NCBI GenBank assembly: GCA_010094045.1
Contig: ML986669.1
Span: 127,107-191,106 of the forward strand
Reading direction: 5' to 3'
Source of the DNA: Lojkania enalia
Taxonomy: Eukaryota > Ascomycota > Dothideomycetes > Pleosporales
DNA length: 64,000 nt
Position 1 is the first letter of the stretch; each line of letters starts with the position of its first letter. The position numbers and the translations under genes were made by a program. Shown here piece by piece: positions 10,173-21,400 of the stretch. A model generated the notes under the pieces. It ran no database searches, had not been told where the DNA came from, and worked only from the letters and a program-made list of their open reading frames with translations.

Positions 10173-11684
10173 ATGGAACGACGCGCTATTCGCCCCGCCC
10201 CGGCGCAAACGAGAATGAGCGCGAAATCTGACGCGTCTGTGCGGGTGGTAAATCGCATCCCCTCAGCAGACATTAGACAGAACGATAAGGAATTGGAGAA
10301 GTGCAAGGTTGAGAGGGGTATGTGTGAGGGGGTAGGAGATGTGCAATATAAGAGTGAGGGAGGGGTGATAAGAGAGGATGTGCAGTGGGGAGATGGTTCG
10401 CTGTTATCCATAAGGCCGAGAAGGATAAGGGATGAGATGGTGAGGAATGGAGTGCACAAGACTCCGGCAAAACGGCGGCCTGTTTCCTGTCCTGTGGCGG
10501 AGTTTGGGACGCCGAGAAGGGGGAGGCAGGAGGGGGATGAGATGGGTTTGAAGACGCCGGCGAGACGGATGGGAGGGGCTTCTATGGTGAAGGAGTTTGG
10601 GACTGCGAGGCGGATGGGGAGGTTGGAGAGGTCTGGGCCATGTGAAAGTGAGGGACTGAAGACGCCGGCGAGACGGCCGATTGGGGGAGATTTGGAGGGT
10701 GCTGTGGGACGCCGACGAGGAATTGGGATAGGAGTTGGGACACCGATTAAGCTGAGACGGGCGATGGAAGACGAGATGAAGGAGATGAGAATTCAGCTTA
10801 GGAGATCTTTCGATGCCGACTCGCTGCAGAATTGTCAGGAAGAAGCTGCGGGAGCGATAGAGAATAAGGATGAAGTTGGGGAAGGGCAGAATATAACACA
10901 CTCTACTAACACAATGTCGACTTTGCGTACTCCGGTGCGCAACCAGCGAAGCATAGCTCGACCGCATGATACAAGACAGAGAACTACTCCGGCCAAAGAG
11001 AGACCGAGAGCCCTAGTAACTCCGAAGTTCGCACGAAGTTCAGTATTCAATGTCCCGCAGGAAGTTCAATCCTCTCCGGATCTATATCCCAGTATCAAAA
11101 CGAAACCACTGTCCTCAATACGCAAACCTCCAAATAAGTCCATAAGCGTGACACCCAAGCCCATACGACCTACCATCTTCGACACTTCCAAACCCACCCC
11201 TGCCGCAAAATTTATCGCGCATCCAGCTACACCCTTCAAGCCCCCAATGCCCAAAGCCACGTCCGCCGGTCTCTCTATAAAAAAACCACCGTCCAAACTA
11301 GCCCAAGCGTTGCACAAGAGGGAGCCTAAATCCCAAGAGCCGCGATTTGCTTCAGCGCAGGATATTAGCAGCTACATCCGTCCCCTCAAGACCTCACCCG
11401 CTCCTCGCTCTCCGCTTTCACCTCGCGGCCCAGCATCGCTGCGGACACTGGCAGTGCGACCGAAATTAAAATCGTCACAAGAGACTCCTATTAATTACTC
11501 GAAAGGTAGAGCCGGGAATGGTAAAGTGCAGTCTACGCTCCGCAGTTCCGTGTCGCTGGAAACGGGGATCGGGACCCTGTCGAAGGATGTCCAGAACGAT
11601 TTGGATCGGGCCATTGATGAGTTCATCGCGTCGTGGGAGAGTGGCGAACGGGTGGATTCGGGGAGGGATAAGGTAGATGATTAA
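10173..11684 (+). CDS. hypothetical basic, probably disordered protein with repeated TPxK/R sites
   Basis: A single-exon frame of 503 codons starting at ATG 10173. No domain recognised. The sequence is rich in Arg, Lys, Pro, Ser and Thr and carries at least nine minimal or full CDK-type sites: KTPAKRRP, GTPRRG, KTPARRM, KTPARRP, GTPIKLRR, RTPVRN, TTPAKE, VTPKF and VTPKP. The KTPA(K/R)RxP block recurs at about residues 97, 126 and 166 and looks like a diverged internal repeat. The C-terminal 40 residues (SKDVQNDLDRAIDEFIASWESG) are acidic and helical. Such density suggests a cell-cycle-regulated nuclear or spindle protein, but that is inference. The strong G bias of the first half also opens low-complexity antisense frames, ignored here. 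Confidence 0.7.
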   Translation: MERRAIRPAPAQTRMSAKSDASVRVVNRIPSADIRQNDKELEKCKVERGMCEGVGDVQYKSEGGVIREDVQWGDGSLLSIRPRRIRDEMVRNGVHKTPAKRRPVSCPVAEFGTPRRGRQEGDEMGLKTPARRMGGASMVKEFGTARRMGRLERSGPCESEGLKTPARRPIGGDLEGAVGRRRGIGIGVGTPIKLRRAMEDEMKEMRIQLRRSFDADSLQNCQEEAAGAIENKDEVGEGQNITHSTNTMSTLRTPVRNQRSIARPHDTRQRTTPAKERPRALVTPKFARSSVFNVPQEVQSSPDLYPSIKTKPLSSIRKPPNKSISVTPKPIRPTIFDTSKPTPAAKFIAHPATPFKPPMPKATSAGLSIKKPPSKLAQALHKREPKSQEPRFASAQDISSYIRPLKTSPAPRSPLSPRGPASLRTLAVRPKLKSSQETPINYSKGRAGNGKVQSTLRSSVSLETGIGTLSKDVQNDLDRAIDEFIASWESGERVDSGRDKVDD

Positions 11685-12675
11685 ATGAAAAGACGATGAA
11701 TGGGAGTGGCGCTACAATCCATATTCAATCACCTAATCCCAAGCTATGAGCGTGATTGCGGAGGGTAGCGGAGTCATGTGATTGACGTTGAGGAGGGAGC
11801 GTGGCTTGAGTATGACGTGATGTTCCAGTGTTGGTTGTCAGGTTGTTGGGATTGTGGGCAGAGTGATGTTCATGTGGAGTTGTGGAGGAGGAATGCCTGT
11901 GTTATTTTTGGGGTCGGGTGGGATTTTGGAAGACCGTTTTGCGGTATGAGATTCTAGGGAATTTTGGATCTTAGTGCATGGGAATTTCACTGGGCTGTTC
12001 GATCTCGGGTTTGCATGGCGGAGGGAAGTAACGACAGAGATGTGGTCTGCTGTCAGGGGCAGATCATGAAAAGATATAGGGCGTATCTTAGCGGCTGCAA
12101 CCCAAGTGTCATTCGTGTTGAGATATGGTGGCCCCTCTAGCTCCTCGCGTATACACATCCTCACACCATACAGTCATTTTTGGCATTGTATTGAAATCGT
12201 ATCACCGCTACAATATCCAATTGGCTGCAGTCAATTTTTGAATCATCAATACAAGCAATGGTTGCATTTTAATACTAAGATACGCACACTTAAGAAATAT
12301 AGCTAAACTCCGGCGCTGGTTCGAGGATGCAAAGTCACGGATATATTAGACCGACTTCACTGAATTAAAGCAGATTGTTGCATCAATATATTTACACCGA
12401 ACATATTTTACACGTCTCATTGGATGATGCGATCGGCTTTGGACCAGATATCTTACTACTCAACCACAAACAAATAGCACTTGGTAGGAGCGGTCCAAGG
12501 TTCAGCTGAACATGAGTACCATGAAACGTATAACGGCATGTACCGCTTTCTGTTTTCCCACCGAAGCGGCATTGCGATGGAGTGACGCTTTCTCGCGGAC
12601 TCTAAGAAATTAAGCATTGAGACGCGTACTTACATGCTATAACCTTACAGGCAATTCTACGAGGCGAAGCTAACA
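11685..12675. other. intergenic, no gene seen
   Basis: About 1 kb between two long hypothetical genes; the second half is AT-richer. No frame with family resemblance, no repeat found. Confidence 0.4.
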
Positions 12676-15408
12676 ATGTCTCAATCGTTCCATTACCCTG
12701 GGAAAATCAAACCAAAACGCCAGCTGGTAGACTTACCATATAACGCAACTCAGCATTCCAAGAAGATGCAGCAACAGCCTGATAAACAACGCTGGAGTCA
12801 ATTCTATTTCTTCTCGCCTCGTAACAGCGCTTTGCCTCAGACACTTGATCAGACAGCACACCAGGAGAGAATTAGGATGGAAGAGTCCAGTCCAGTCCCT
12901 ACCATCGATGCTTGTCTCTATATTCAACCACGGCCGCCTCCGCCTGTCAATCACTTTAAGAGAGCGGCTCCCACGAAGCCGAAACAACGATTACGTACCA
13001 TGGGCGGGAATCCTAATGGAAGACCTATGAGCGAGCCGGGCGACCAACGGGTATCCTTTTCGATAGGAGATTGCCAAGCGTCACTAAGACGCTGGTTGTT
13101 GCTACCGCTTACTCTTTGCTCTTGTGGAAAGATTCCTAATAGTAAGATATTGGACTGTAAAGCATATCGCATTGCTAAACGCATAACAGATGGAAATACC
13201 AATACGCGTTTAAAGATGGAGCCTGTGACTGAGGTAAATTCCCCTGACACCAACTTACTACCCTCTCAATTATCTTGCCGCCCTTCGAACACGGTCTCGA
13301 AAATGTCTGTCGCTCGTTATACGCCCCTGCACACTGCAAATCATAGTAGATCGCAAACGCACTATTCCTCTCCCAGGACCGGCAGAAGGAAGCTCCAGAA
13401 GCGTGCAGCAAGAGCACCCATTCCTGCGAAAAGCCTCGAGTCTCTTCGCAGTGAACAAGCAAGGAAATCAGCAGAGCATAGACGCCAGTCAACAGATTCT
13501 GCTAGGAAGCGAGAAACCGCGAACCATGTATCGGGATCAGATTTGGTCAGGACTCACACATTACCCAGAAACTTCAAGGTAGCAAGGTCCTGCGAGGCCA
13601 CAGCTCCCGAGGAGGAGAGAGCCCGGTCTCAATCACAACCAGGAATTAGATCTGCCGTTGCGGAACCCAAGAAACAAAAGAGTGTTGGGGCTATAGATAC
13701 CAAGGCCCTACGTTCAGGCGGGTGTACGGCCTCCATAATACTTGCCTCGTCCGTAAAATCAGTTGCGTCACAAGCTAAAACTATAGGCCCTGCGAATCAG
13801 GAGAGAATAGGATGTAGGAGAAGCCAATCGCAGCCTACCATCGGACGCAGGCCTTCGTTGCGAGCTTCAGTCATCGCTGCATTGTCCCGGAGACCAGGGG
13901 AACAATCTAGCTCGGATTCTTCGTTTGCCTGTGAGGGGAGAGCATCAGCAGTGAATCAGAGACCAGCACTACAAGACAGCCTCAATAAAAATCCGGGTTT
14001 CATATTTAGTTCAGATACAGGTTCTAGGATTGAGAAGCAGCTATCGCAGCACGACAATGGCGATGCAGAGTCCTGGACGCCGCTTGAAGCTAGTTCGCAA
14101 TATTTTGCTGTGCCAAGGAAGGCAAGTATAGCAGAAGTCTTTACCGATTCTGAAAGAAAGCGTCGTAAGAGCTCTTCCAGGATGCTACAAATTCATGAGA
14201 ATAGCACAATCCAGAGAGCCGTCCCTGAAGACAACATTTCGATGTCGTCTAGCAAACCTCTCGAAGCGGATCATTCTTCGGAACAAGACGAAATGGAGCC
14301 ATTTCAATTAGGCCCTAATGTGCTGTCGCCTGGACCCTCTAATTTAGTTGCTTCTAAATCGCCATCCATGTTTCCGCTAAAGTCGGACCTAGACATACCA
14401 TCATCCACTCTTCTTGCTTCGAATAGGGGTGCAAGTAGCCGCCCGGTCGAGAACAGCCCTACTATAAAAGTAGATACAAAGGCTTCCAACAAATTGCTCA
14501 AGCAGGATTCTTCTCGAAGAAAAGCGCAAGATATCTTATGTAAATGGCCGAAGAGGTCGTTTTCAAAGGCAAATTCTCGTTCCCGCTCAGCAGGACCCAC
14601 GAAAACACATCCAAAATCCATTTTGAAGAGAAATACGGTATCTGGCGCTGAAGGCTCTACTACAAAGAAAAAGTCAACATCTAGTGCTATTCCTAAGGAA
14701 AGGTTGGCATCTGATAGCGACGAGGGTTCAACGCCTTATCCCAGCTCCTTGGAATCCAAAGTCACTTCGGCCGAGGAACAGGGGAAAGATTCTCTGGCAA
14801 GACCATTGAGCCCTGTAGGACGCTGGGATGGAAAGGTGGAGAACGGCTCTATGCGAGTGGTAAACACTCCTGGAGTCACTCAAGTCCATAGTCTATCCTC
14901 GGTAGACCAACAGCCATCGCAGCCTCACAAGCGCTCAACCTCCAGGACTTCAAAGAACGGGCAATCAGTTAAAAACCGACCTCTCACCCGTCCGATCACA
15001 AGCTTGAGAAACACCGCCCTCCCCATTCACACCTCACCGTCCGGTAATCTCTCCAACACCTCCTCACCCTCCACATCTCCCTACCCATCGCCCACCAAGT
15101 CGCCTCCGCACCCCTCGCGCAAGGGCAAAGAACCCATGTACCCTGCACCACCCTTCAACCCCTTAGGTGCCCACGTAGAATCGGACTCACCTCGGTCAAA
15201 CGAGCCGCACGTCAATACCTACACCATCTCTACGCTCACACACTCATGCTATGACTTTCATTTCCCGCTGCCACCCTCATCAACGATTGAGCCTTTCGCT
15301 CCGCGCCCGAACCCAAAGCTGTTGAGGACCCGCCAGGGGCAGGGGAGTAGTAGGTTTTCGGCTCGCAGAGTGCAGACGTCGACCGTGCATCCGGCGTCCC
15401 GTAGTTAG
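12676..15408 (+). CDS. hypothetical 910-residue Ser/Lys-rich disordered protein
   Basis: One uninterrupted frame from ATG 12676 to TAG 15408. No domain recognised. Composition is high in Ser, Lys, Arg and Pro with many RxxS and SP sites (SRSRSAGPTKTHPKSILKR, TSPSTSPYPSPTKSPPHPS), typical of a disordered scaffold or phosphoprotein. Residues near 140-165 include a hydrophobic Cys-containing stretch (RWLLLPLTLCSCGK) unlike the rest, which may be an unspliced intron or a wrong junction, so the N-terminal 170 residues are less sure. The uninterrupted length argues strongly for a real gene. Function unknown. Confidence 0.65.
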   Translation: MSQSFHYPGKIKPKRQLVDLPYNATQHSKKMQQQPDKQRWSQFYFFSPRNSALPQTLDQTAHQERIRMEESSPVPTIDACLYIQPRPPPPVNHFKRAAPTKPKQRLRTMGGNPNGRPMSEPGDQRVSFSIGDCQASLRRWLLLPLTLCSCGKIPNSKILDCKAYRIAKRITDGNTNTRLKMEPVTEVNSPDTNLLPSQLSCRPSNTVSKMSVARYTPLHTANHSRSQTHYSSPRTGRRKLQKRAARAPIPAKSLESLRSEQARKSAEHRRQSTDSARKRETANHVSGSDLVRTHTLPRNFKVARSCEATAPEEERARSQSQPGIRSAVAEPKKQKSVGAIDTKALRSGGCTASIILASSVKSVASQAKTIGPANQERIGCRRSQSQPTIGRRPSLRASVIAALSRRPGEQSSSDSSFACEGRASAVNQRPALQDSLNKNPGFIFSSDTGSRIEKQLSQHDNGDAESWTPLEASSQYFAVPRKASIAEVFTDSERKRRKSSSRMLQIHENSTIQRAVPEDNISMSSSKPLEADHSSEQDEMEPFQLGPNVLSPGPSNLVASKSPSMFPLKSDLDIPSSTLLASNRGASSRPVENSPTIKVDTKASNKLLKQDSSRRKAQDILCKWPKRSFSKANSRSRSAGPTKTHPKSILKRNTVSGAEGSTTKKKSTSSAIPKERLASDSDEGSTPYPSSLESKVTSAEEQGKDSLARPLSPVGRWDGKVENGSMRVVNTPGVTQVHSLSSVDQQPSQPHKRSTSRTSKNGQSVKNRPLTRPITSLRNTALPIHTSPSGNLSNTSSPSTSPYPSPTKSPPHPSRKGKEPMYPAPPFNPLGAHVESDSPRSNEPHVNTYTISTLTHSCYDFHFPLPPSSTIEPFAPRPNPKLLRTRQGQGSSRFSARRVQTSTVHPASRS

Positions 15409-18400
15409 GCGATGTTTGCTATTGCTGCTCAGCAGCATGGCCGTGCGAGGTCGGTGGTCGGCTAGGCGACGAGAGGGCCGGTGAGTGGGAGGAAAGGGGA
15501 GAGTGGTACTAGGTAAGTGTACGTATGTGCCTGAACTACTCCATTTTGGGGGGATTTTCCTTTTACTGTTGTTATAAAGTGGGCGATGATGTTGTAGATC
15601 TAAGCCCTTGGATTTTGGAGATGGCGCGGCGATGGGGGTGGAGGTGAAGGTGTGCGGAGATGATGGGAGGAAGGATGTTCAGGCGGGCGGGTGGAGTGGG
15701 AGTAGAATTAGGGTGAGATAAGTTGTGCGGAGCTAATGGAGAAGTAGTCTAGATCGAGAGAAGAAAGTCTAAGTTGAGTTAGTAGGAAGAGTATGGGCAT
15801 CTTTTTTGATTGACTGGAAGTTGCGGTTAACATTCCTCCTTTTTCTTATCCGTCTCTTGCTCAAGGATACGAATTAGCCGTGGCGATTGTAAGAGATAGT
15901 TGCGATGTAAGAGTTTCCAAGCTAGGTTAATGAGAATGGGTGCATCTGGCTCCACAAAGCGTCTACGAGAAGATGCCCAGTCCTGAATATGAAGGTCGTG
16001 CTCGAATCGTTGCCCCTTTGGAACGTGTAGCCGGATCTCACTTCGTTTCCCGGATATTCAATCCGGACACCTACAACCCACACTCTCCCTCAGCCTCTTT
16101 CCTGCCTAAAGCAGTCACTATTAAACCCATAGTCCGCCACGTTTGGTCTTCTTAAATAATCCTGCCTGCTCCGTGTATTCCATCCCCCAAGGATCCTACG
16201 CCCAATCCATCAAAATCCGCCATATTTCTCTCATCCACCCATCGACCCATCCACCGTCCCTCCCCTTTATACCCATCGACCCATCCCAGCCTCCTCCTCC
16301 TGTGCCACCCTCCTATTCGCTTTCGCCACCATACCATATCCGTCCATGCGGCGAGGATCCGCCCCGGACTCCTAAAGTCCTCGCCCCATCAGCCGGATCA
16401 CCGCATGTACTAACGCCGCCGGCGGTTACACATTGGGTTTGCTTGTTTACGCTGAGATATGTGAAAAAGCTGGAGCTAGGGTTTGGGTATGGATGCGGTG
16501 GGAAACACTGGGTTTAAAGGGACTGCATGAACGTTAAGGTCTCCTAGGATAGATGGATGTATGGCGGCGGCGGCGGCATGCTGCTTGTATGCTCATAACG
16601 CTGCGACTCCTAGGAGGTCGTAGTACATTCCCCTTAGCAATTTCCCCGCCTTTTTTTCTTTTTTTTTTTTTTTTTAATATTCTCGAGGTGTGCCGTGGAG
16701 AACAGGATCCGCAGGAGTCGAGAGGAGGAACGGGGAATCTTATACACGCATGTATCCTCCGCATGGAACGCCGTGTCTGGCGGTATGTAGGGTCTAGCAT
16801 CTCGGCGTTGGTGGCCTTTGCATTGTGCTCGTACGGAAGCATGAGTGGTCATGAACTAGGACGTGCGGTAACTGTCCCTGGTTCCCGGGAATGGGTTGCC
16901 GTACGAGGGCCGGAATCATGGGGCCAGTTTTCTGAGATTCACTGTATACTTTGTCATTGTGCTGTATACATTGAAGGGGTTTAGCGTCCTGAGAGATCGG
17001 GTGTGGTCCACAAGCGGAACGAGATATTTCTATGAAAAGTATATTCTAGACTAGTGTACGAACATGAAAATTTTATATGCTAGTGTCTATGATAAGAGCA
17101 AGCCACTTGGGACAGTGAGGGTGCTCCTGCAATAGGAATGAAGTAAAAAAAAAAACAAATGACGAGGCTGCTGGGGCCGAACTCCGTGGCAGAGGATTTT
17201 AGGAGGGCGAAACGAGGCTGGACAGGGATCATGTTGGTGTTTATAGGCGCACTATGCACAATATGCAGGCAGGATTAGGTATCCGCACCAGCTGCGATAC
17301 CGTGGACGCTAGCCAGTGTCGAACGAGGTGGACAATGCTTGATTCCTTGATAGGTGTGCGTTGGCAATTAGGATTCTAGCCTCCTTATACCTTCCTCTAG
17401 GAATTAAATGGATGATTATCATGTATATGTAAAGAATTCATATAAAATTATTAATCGAAAGGGAATTAGAAGATTAGACGTATCCCTCCTTTTTCTAGCG
17501 TGATAGAATAGATGGAGCTGCCTATAGCATAGAAACTCACCAAGATTGAACGAAAATGAAAACGGGGAATTGCATATAGGAACCAAAACGGTGTTGCACT
17601 CAGCAGGGTCCTTACATCTAAACCCACCTCTACTATTGGATCCATAACTGGCAGCAACTCCCCGCGTTCGCTTGCTAGTTCTTATCAATAATTGTGTATG
17701 CTGTTGCTTGCAGAGGCCACCACATCAAGCATTCTACAGTCTAACTTAGCGCAACACACACGGTATTGTTCTATCCCAGACTCCGAGCATCGCCCGCCTG
17801 AGTACATGAGTATTTCGCCCGCTATGGTAGATGCCCTGGATGTTGAGCGATGCAGATTCGATAAGGCGGCGGGAAGGAAGAAGGTGCTTATAATCCCAGA
17901 TTTCGTCATGGCGGCGGGCGGGAATCCGTTGCCGCGCAAGGTGCATATGACTTGCCTTGAGGATTTGAGCTGTTGGTCTGTTTGGAGGCGCACAATGGTC
18001 TGTCCTTTGCATACATTTTTCTCCGAAGAAGAGATATTCATATTCAGTGCCATTCAAAATGAGGGCTATAGATATCAAGGATCTCGGTGTCTGCCGTGAT
18101 GTGGAAGAGAGATAGAGCATTCGCCACCTTGACAAGATGATAGCCAGTCACATGACTCCTATTCAGTTGTGGACACTTCAGCTCAGTATTCGACCGGACC
18201 ACTCTGGCCGACACGTAGCCGGTCCTTTCTTCCAGGCCGCTTCTGCGACCAGCAAAGTCTCTGCCTCGAGTCTGCCTCGAGATGTCTCTTCCTGCGACAC
18301 TGGCTTGCGTATCGCACAGCGTCTGGTCGCGGTCACGTGCGAACTGGCCAACCGAACTCTAAGCGCGCAACTTGTCGCCACCAACACCGGGGCATGCATC

Positions 18401-21400
18401 CGAAACGGCGTTTCTGTACCACGCAGGGGCATTTAGAAGTTGGACTCCGTGCTTCAGTGCGCGGTTTCTCCGCGCTCTGTGACAGACGCCGCGTATGCAG
18501 GGACAAGAGTGTACGCTGCCAAACTGTTCGGGTTTAGGTGGGGAAAGAAGTGGTGCGTTGCACGGAAGAAGCCAGCAGCTTACGGGACCCTTAGCGCAGC
18601 GTCAATGCATCTCAGATGAACAAGTGGATATTAGAGAAGAATCCAACTAAGCAAAAGGATGAGGTGATGCTAAGAAACCTGAGCCTTTGAGCCGCAATCG
18701 AGGGCGGGCACGTCTCCAGGCGCGCTGCTGCGACTCGGGCTGTGATTAATAAGTTGAAAGCAAAAGTTATGTAGGATTCCTGTAGGGCTGGATCTGGTGT
18801 GGGAGGATGAGGTGAGTGCTGAGATCAGATCGCGCATCATCTTGGTCTGCACTCGGGCGCTTGGGGCGCGGAGCCGAGTGACGGTCACTAATGGAGTATT
18901 TTACTCATGCCGGCGGGGATTAGAAATGAGCGTATGTGGAAGCTCGGTGGTGCTGGAGTGGTCCGATTGCACCATCGGGATACTAATTGTAGCGAGGCTA
19001 GGTGAATGTCATGGCGATGTTGAAGGCGTCAGCGCTTCGACAACGAGGACGATCGCAGGGCATGCCAAGGCAGAGCGGTGCGTGACTGCATAGAATCTGT
19101 TCGGCTTGCCATTTCTAATGTAAATTTGGTTGGTTATGGTTTGCCTTCTTTTCGGAGTGCGGGCGAATGTACAGGAATGCCCCCGCAATCTGGTGATGGC
19201 TGCTGCAACAGCCGAGGGATCAGTGAAATCAAATCAGTGAATGACAATGCGGCCTGGCAAGGCAGACTTTTGTGGTGCCTCAGCCTCATCAGAGACAGCT
19301 TTTTATAGAAAAGCTTGGCCAAGATGGCTGGCTTGGCGAATCCTTCAGAGGATTGAGCTAAACCGTTTCGGGACAGGCACCTCCGCATCTGTCCCGCGCA
19401 GAAGATCATGAGAGGGCGTCGAGGCTGTGAAGAGTCGGCGCGTACAGAACAATGGACAGTAGTCGTTGTGATACATCGTGCAGAAGACACTTACACACAG
19501 GTTAAGTTCTTTCTTTAGATGTTTTTAGTTTGGAGGCAAACTCTTCGACTGCGCCGACGCGGGACACTATTGAAATGAGCAAGTTGATGCAAGGCTGTAT
19601 GCAAGCGGCTGGTATGATTCAGCAGCAAGCAGCGTTGATAATCATCGAATAGGATACAATGCAAGCACACTGTGCCGTAGGGCTCAAGCTGGAGCTGGCG
19701 GGAGCCGTTGACGGGGTGGTGCGAGCATGGACCGCACGCTTTCCCTAACGCCGCATGAACGATGTCCGAGGATGAAGAAGGTTGAATGAGCCAATGATCC
19801 TAATCTTCCTTCGGCCCAGATCCCTCCACACACTCAGGTGTTCCTGGCCCTTGATATCAAAATATCCCATTGGCGTGTAGGAATAAAATGCGAATTCCCT
19901 CTACGCTGGCCGTCATTGCGACAGTATATGAAAGTGGGCTCCGTAGAGCTATTGCCCATGGCATGAGCTTCTAGGTTCTAGATCATTGGTAAAGGCAAGA
20001 AGCGGCTGCGGAGACGGATGCTGGTCCGCGCGGAGCTAGTGCTCCACGCATCGGGCGATAGTGGAGGCGAGCTTTAACAAAGATGCGCACCTCCATCTCG
20101 CGAATCTTCACTGCGGTTGTGCAAGCTTGAGGTCCGCACAGACAGGCGACACGCTACTCACGTTCTGTCTGGCCTCGACTCTGGAAGAAGGTAGGCCAAA
20201 GAGCCAAGACAGCCGTCACAGGACGACGCGCTGCAACGACAAGGGATGTACCATGTCTGCTCTGGAAGGATCAGCCAAGGGGAAGCGAGCAAGAATCTCT
20301 GCGTGACCTCCGGACTTGGGCTCAACGACGTCGTCTGTCGCAGATGTCGATGTTGCCTCAACGGTACTTTCGAAAGCTGTCGTGGTAGCCAGTTCGAACA
20401 AGCCCGACTCCGATGCACTCCGTTTGCGCTCAACGCTCCAAGCAATCTAGCTTCGATGAAGCGCTAGTCCCGTCCGTGGCACTCGAATGATGCTATTGAA
20501 GTCCGTTTCATCGATAGGGGAGCGATGTTGGATTGGCCATGTCTCACAGCATAGGCGTTGGACGGCAGGGTGGTCTGGCACGGCCGTGTGTAATAAGGGT
20601 CGGCACTTGCATTCTTTGCCACACGATGCCTGGAACATATTGGGGATTCTTGGGCATGAGACAAGTCGAAATGAAGCTCTAATGTGTCGTCTCGCCGTAC
20701 TGCTGCAGCGGACTTTGAGAGGTGTGCTGCACCCCGGGATCCACCTCCCGACGTCGAGCCAACCAGACCAGCGTCGTCGACTTCACTAGATGAGTGCGAG
20801 TACTGGCTGGACCTGCAGAAGGATTCGAACGTGCGCTAGATTGATTGGCCTTGACTCTGGGAGGGATATTGGAGTACATTTCGATTTGCGTCGTCCCCGT
20901 GGGTGGTGCCCGTCGCAGCGTCGTCGCGATTGCCTTTTACTTTCTGCCCCGAGGTCTCAGGCCTCATGGACAATGCTTGGCATCAAACCCAATGGCAACA
21001 TCACCGTTCCCACCCACAATCACGGCACAAAGCAATCAATATCCTCGTCGTCGCCTGGCCTGCCCAGTGGTTTGAGTTCTCACAGTGTCAGCTTCTACGA
21101 TCTTCGAGAAATGGGCGCTGCAAGGGGAGCTGCACGTTGAATCCCGAAAACCCCTGGCTGGGTCGACAGCGGGCAGCTATCATGTCACCACTCGCTGGCG
21201 GGCTTCGAAGCGCCTGGAGTTCAAAACATCAAACAGACGACAGCGCTCGCGAGGCGACATTCTGCCGCGCTTGAACTGAAGCGGCAAATGGCTTAATCTG
21301 CTAAGTCAGCTCCATGGTTTAATGCCAGCGCACATGCCATTTGCTGTGCCGGCAAATCGAACAAAACAATCTCCTGTCATTTCACTACACAGTAGTTAAG

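Noticed and set aside
10404..10967. 187-codon minus-strand frame opposite the TPxK/R protein
   Set aside because: Ser/Pro/Arg low complexity expected from the G-rich plus-strand gene; shadow.
12301..12340. GGTTCGA-like string suggesting a tRNA T-loop
   Set aside because: No matching acceptor stem, D-arm or anticodon arm could be paired nearby.
16143..16517. Pro-rich 124-codon frame
   Set aside because: Follows from the pyrimidine-rich tract; no start context or resemblance.
17692..18099. 135-codon plus-strand frame in the gene-free stretch
   Set aside because: No domain, no splice partners, and an equally long antisense frame overlaps it; composition does not favour coding.
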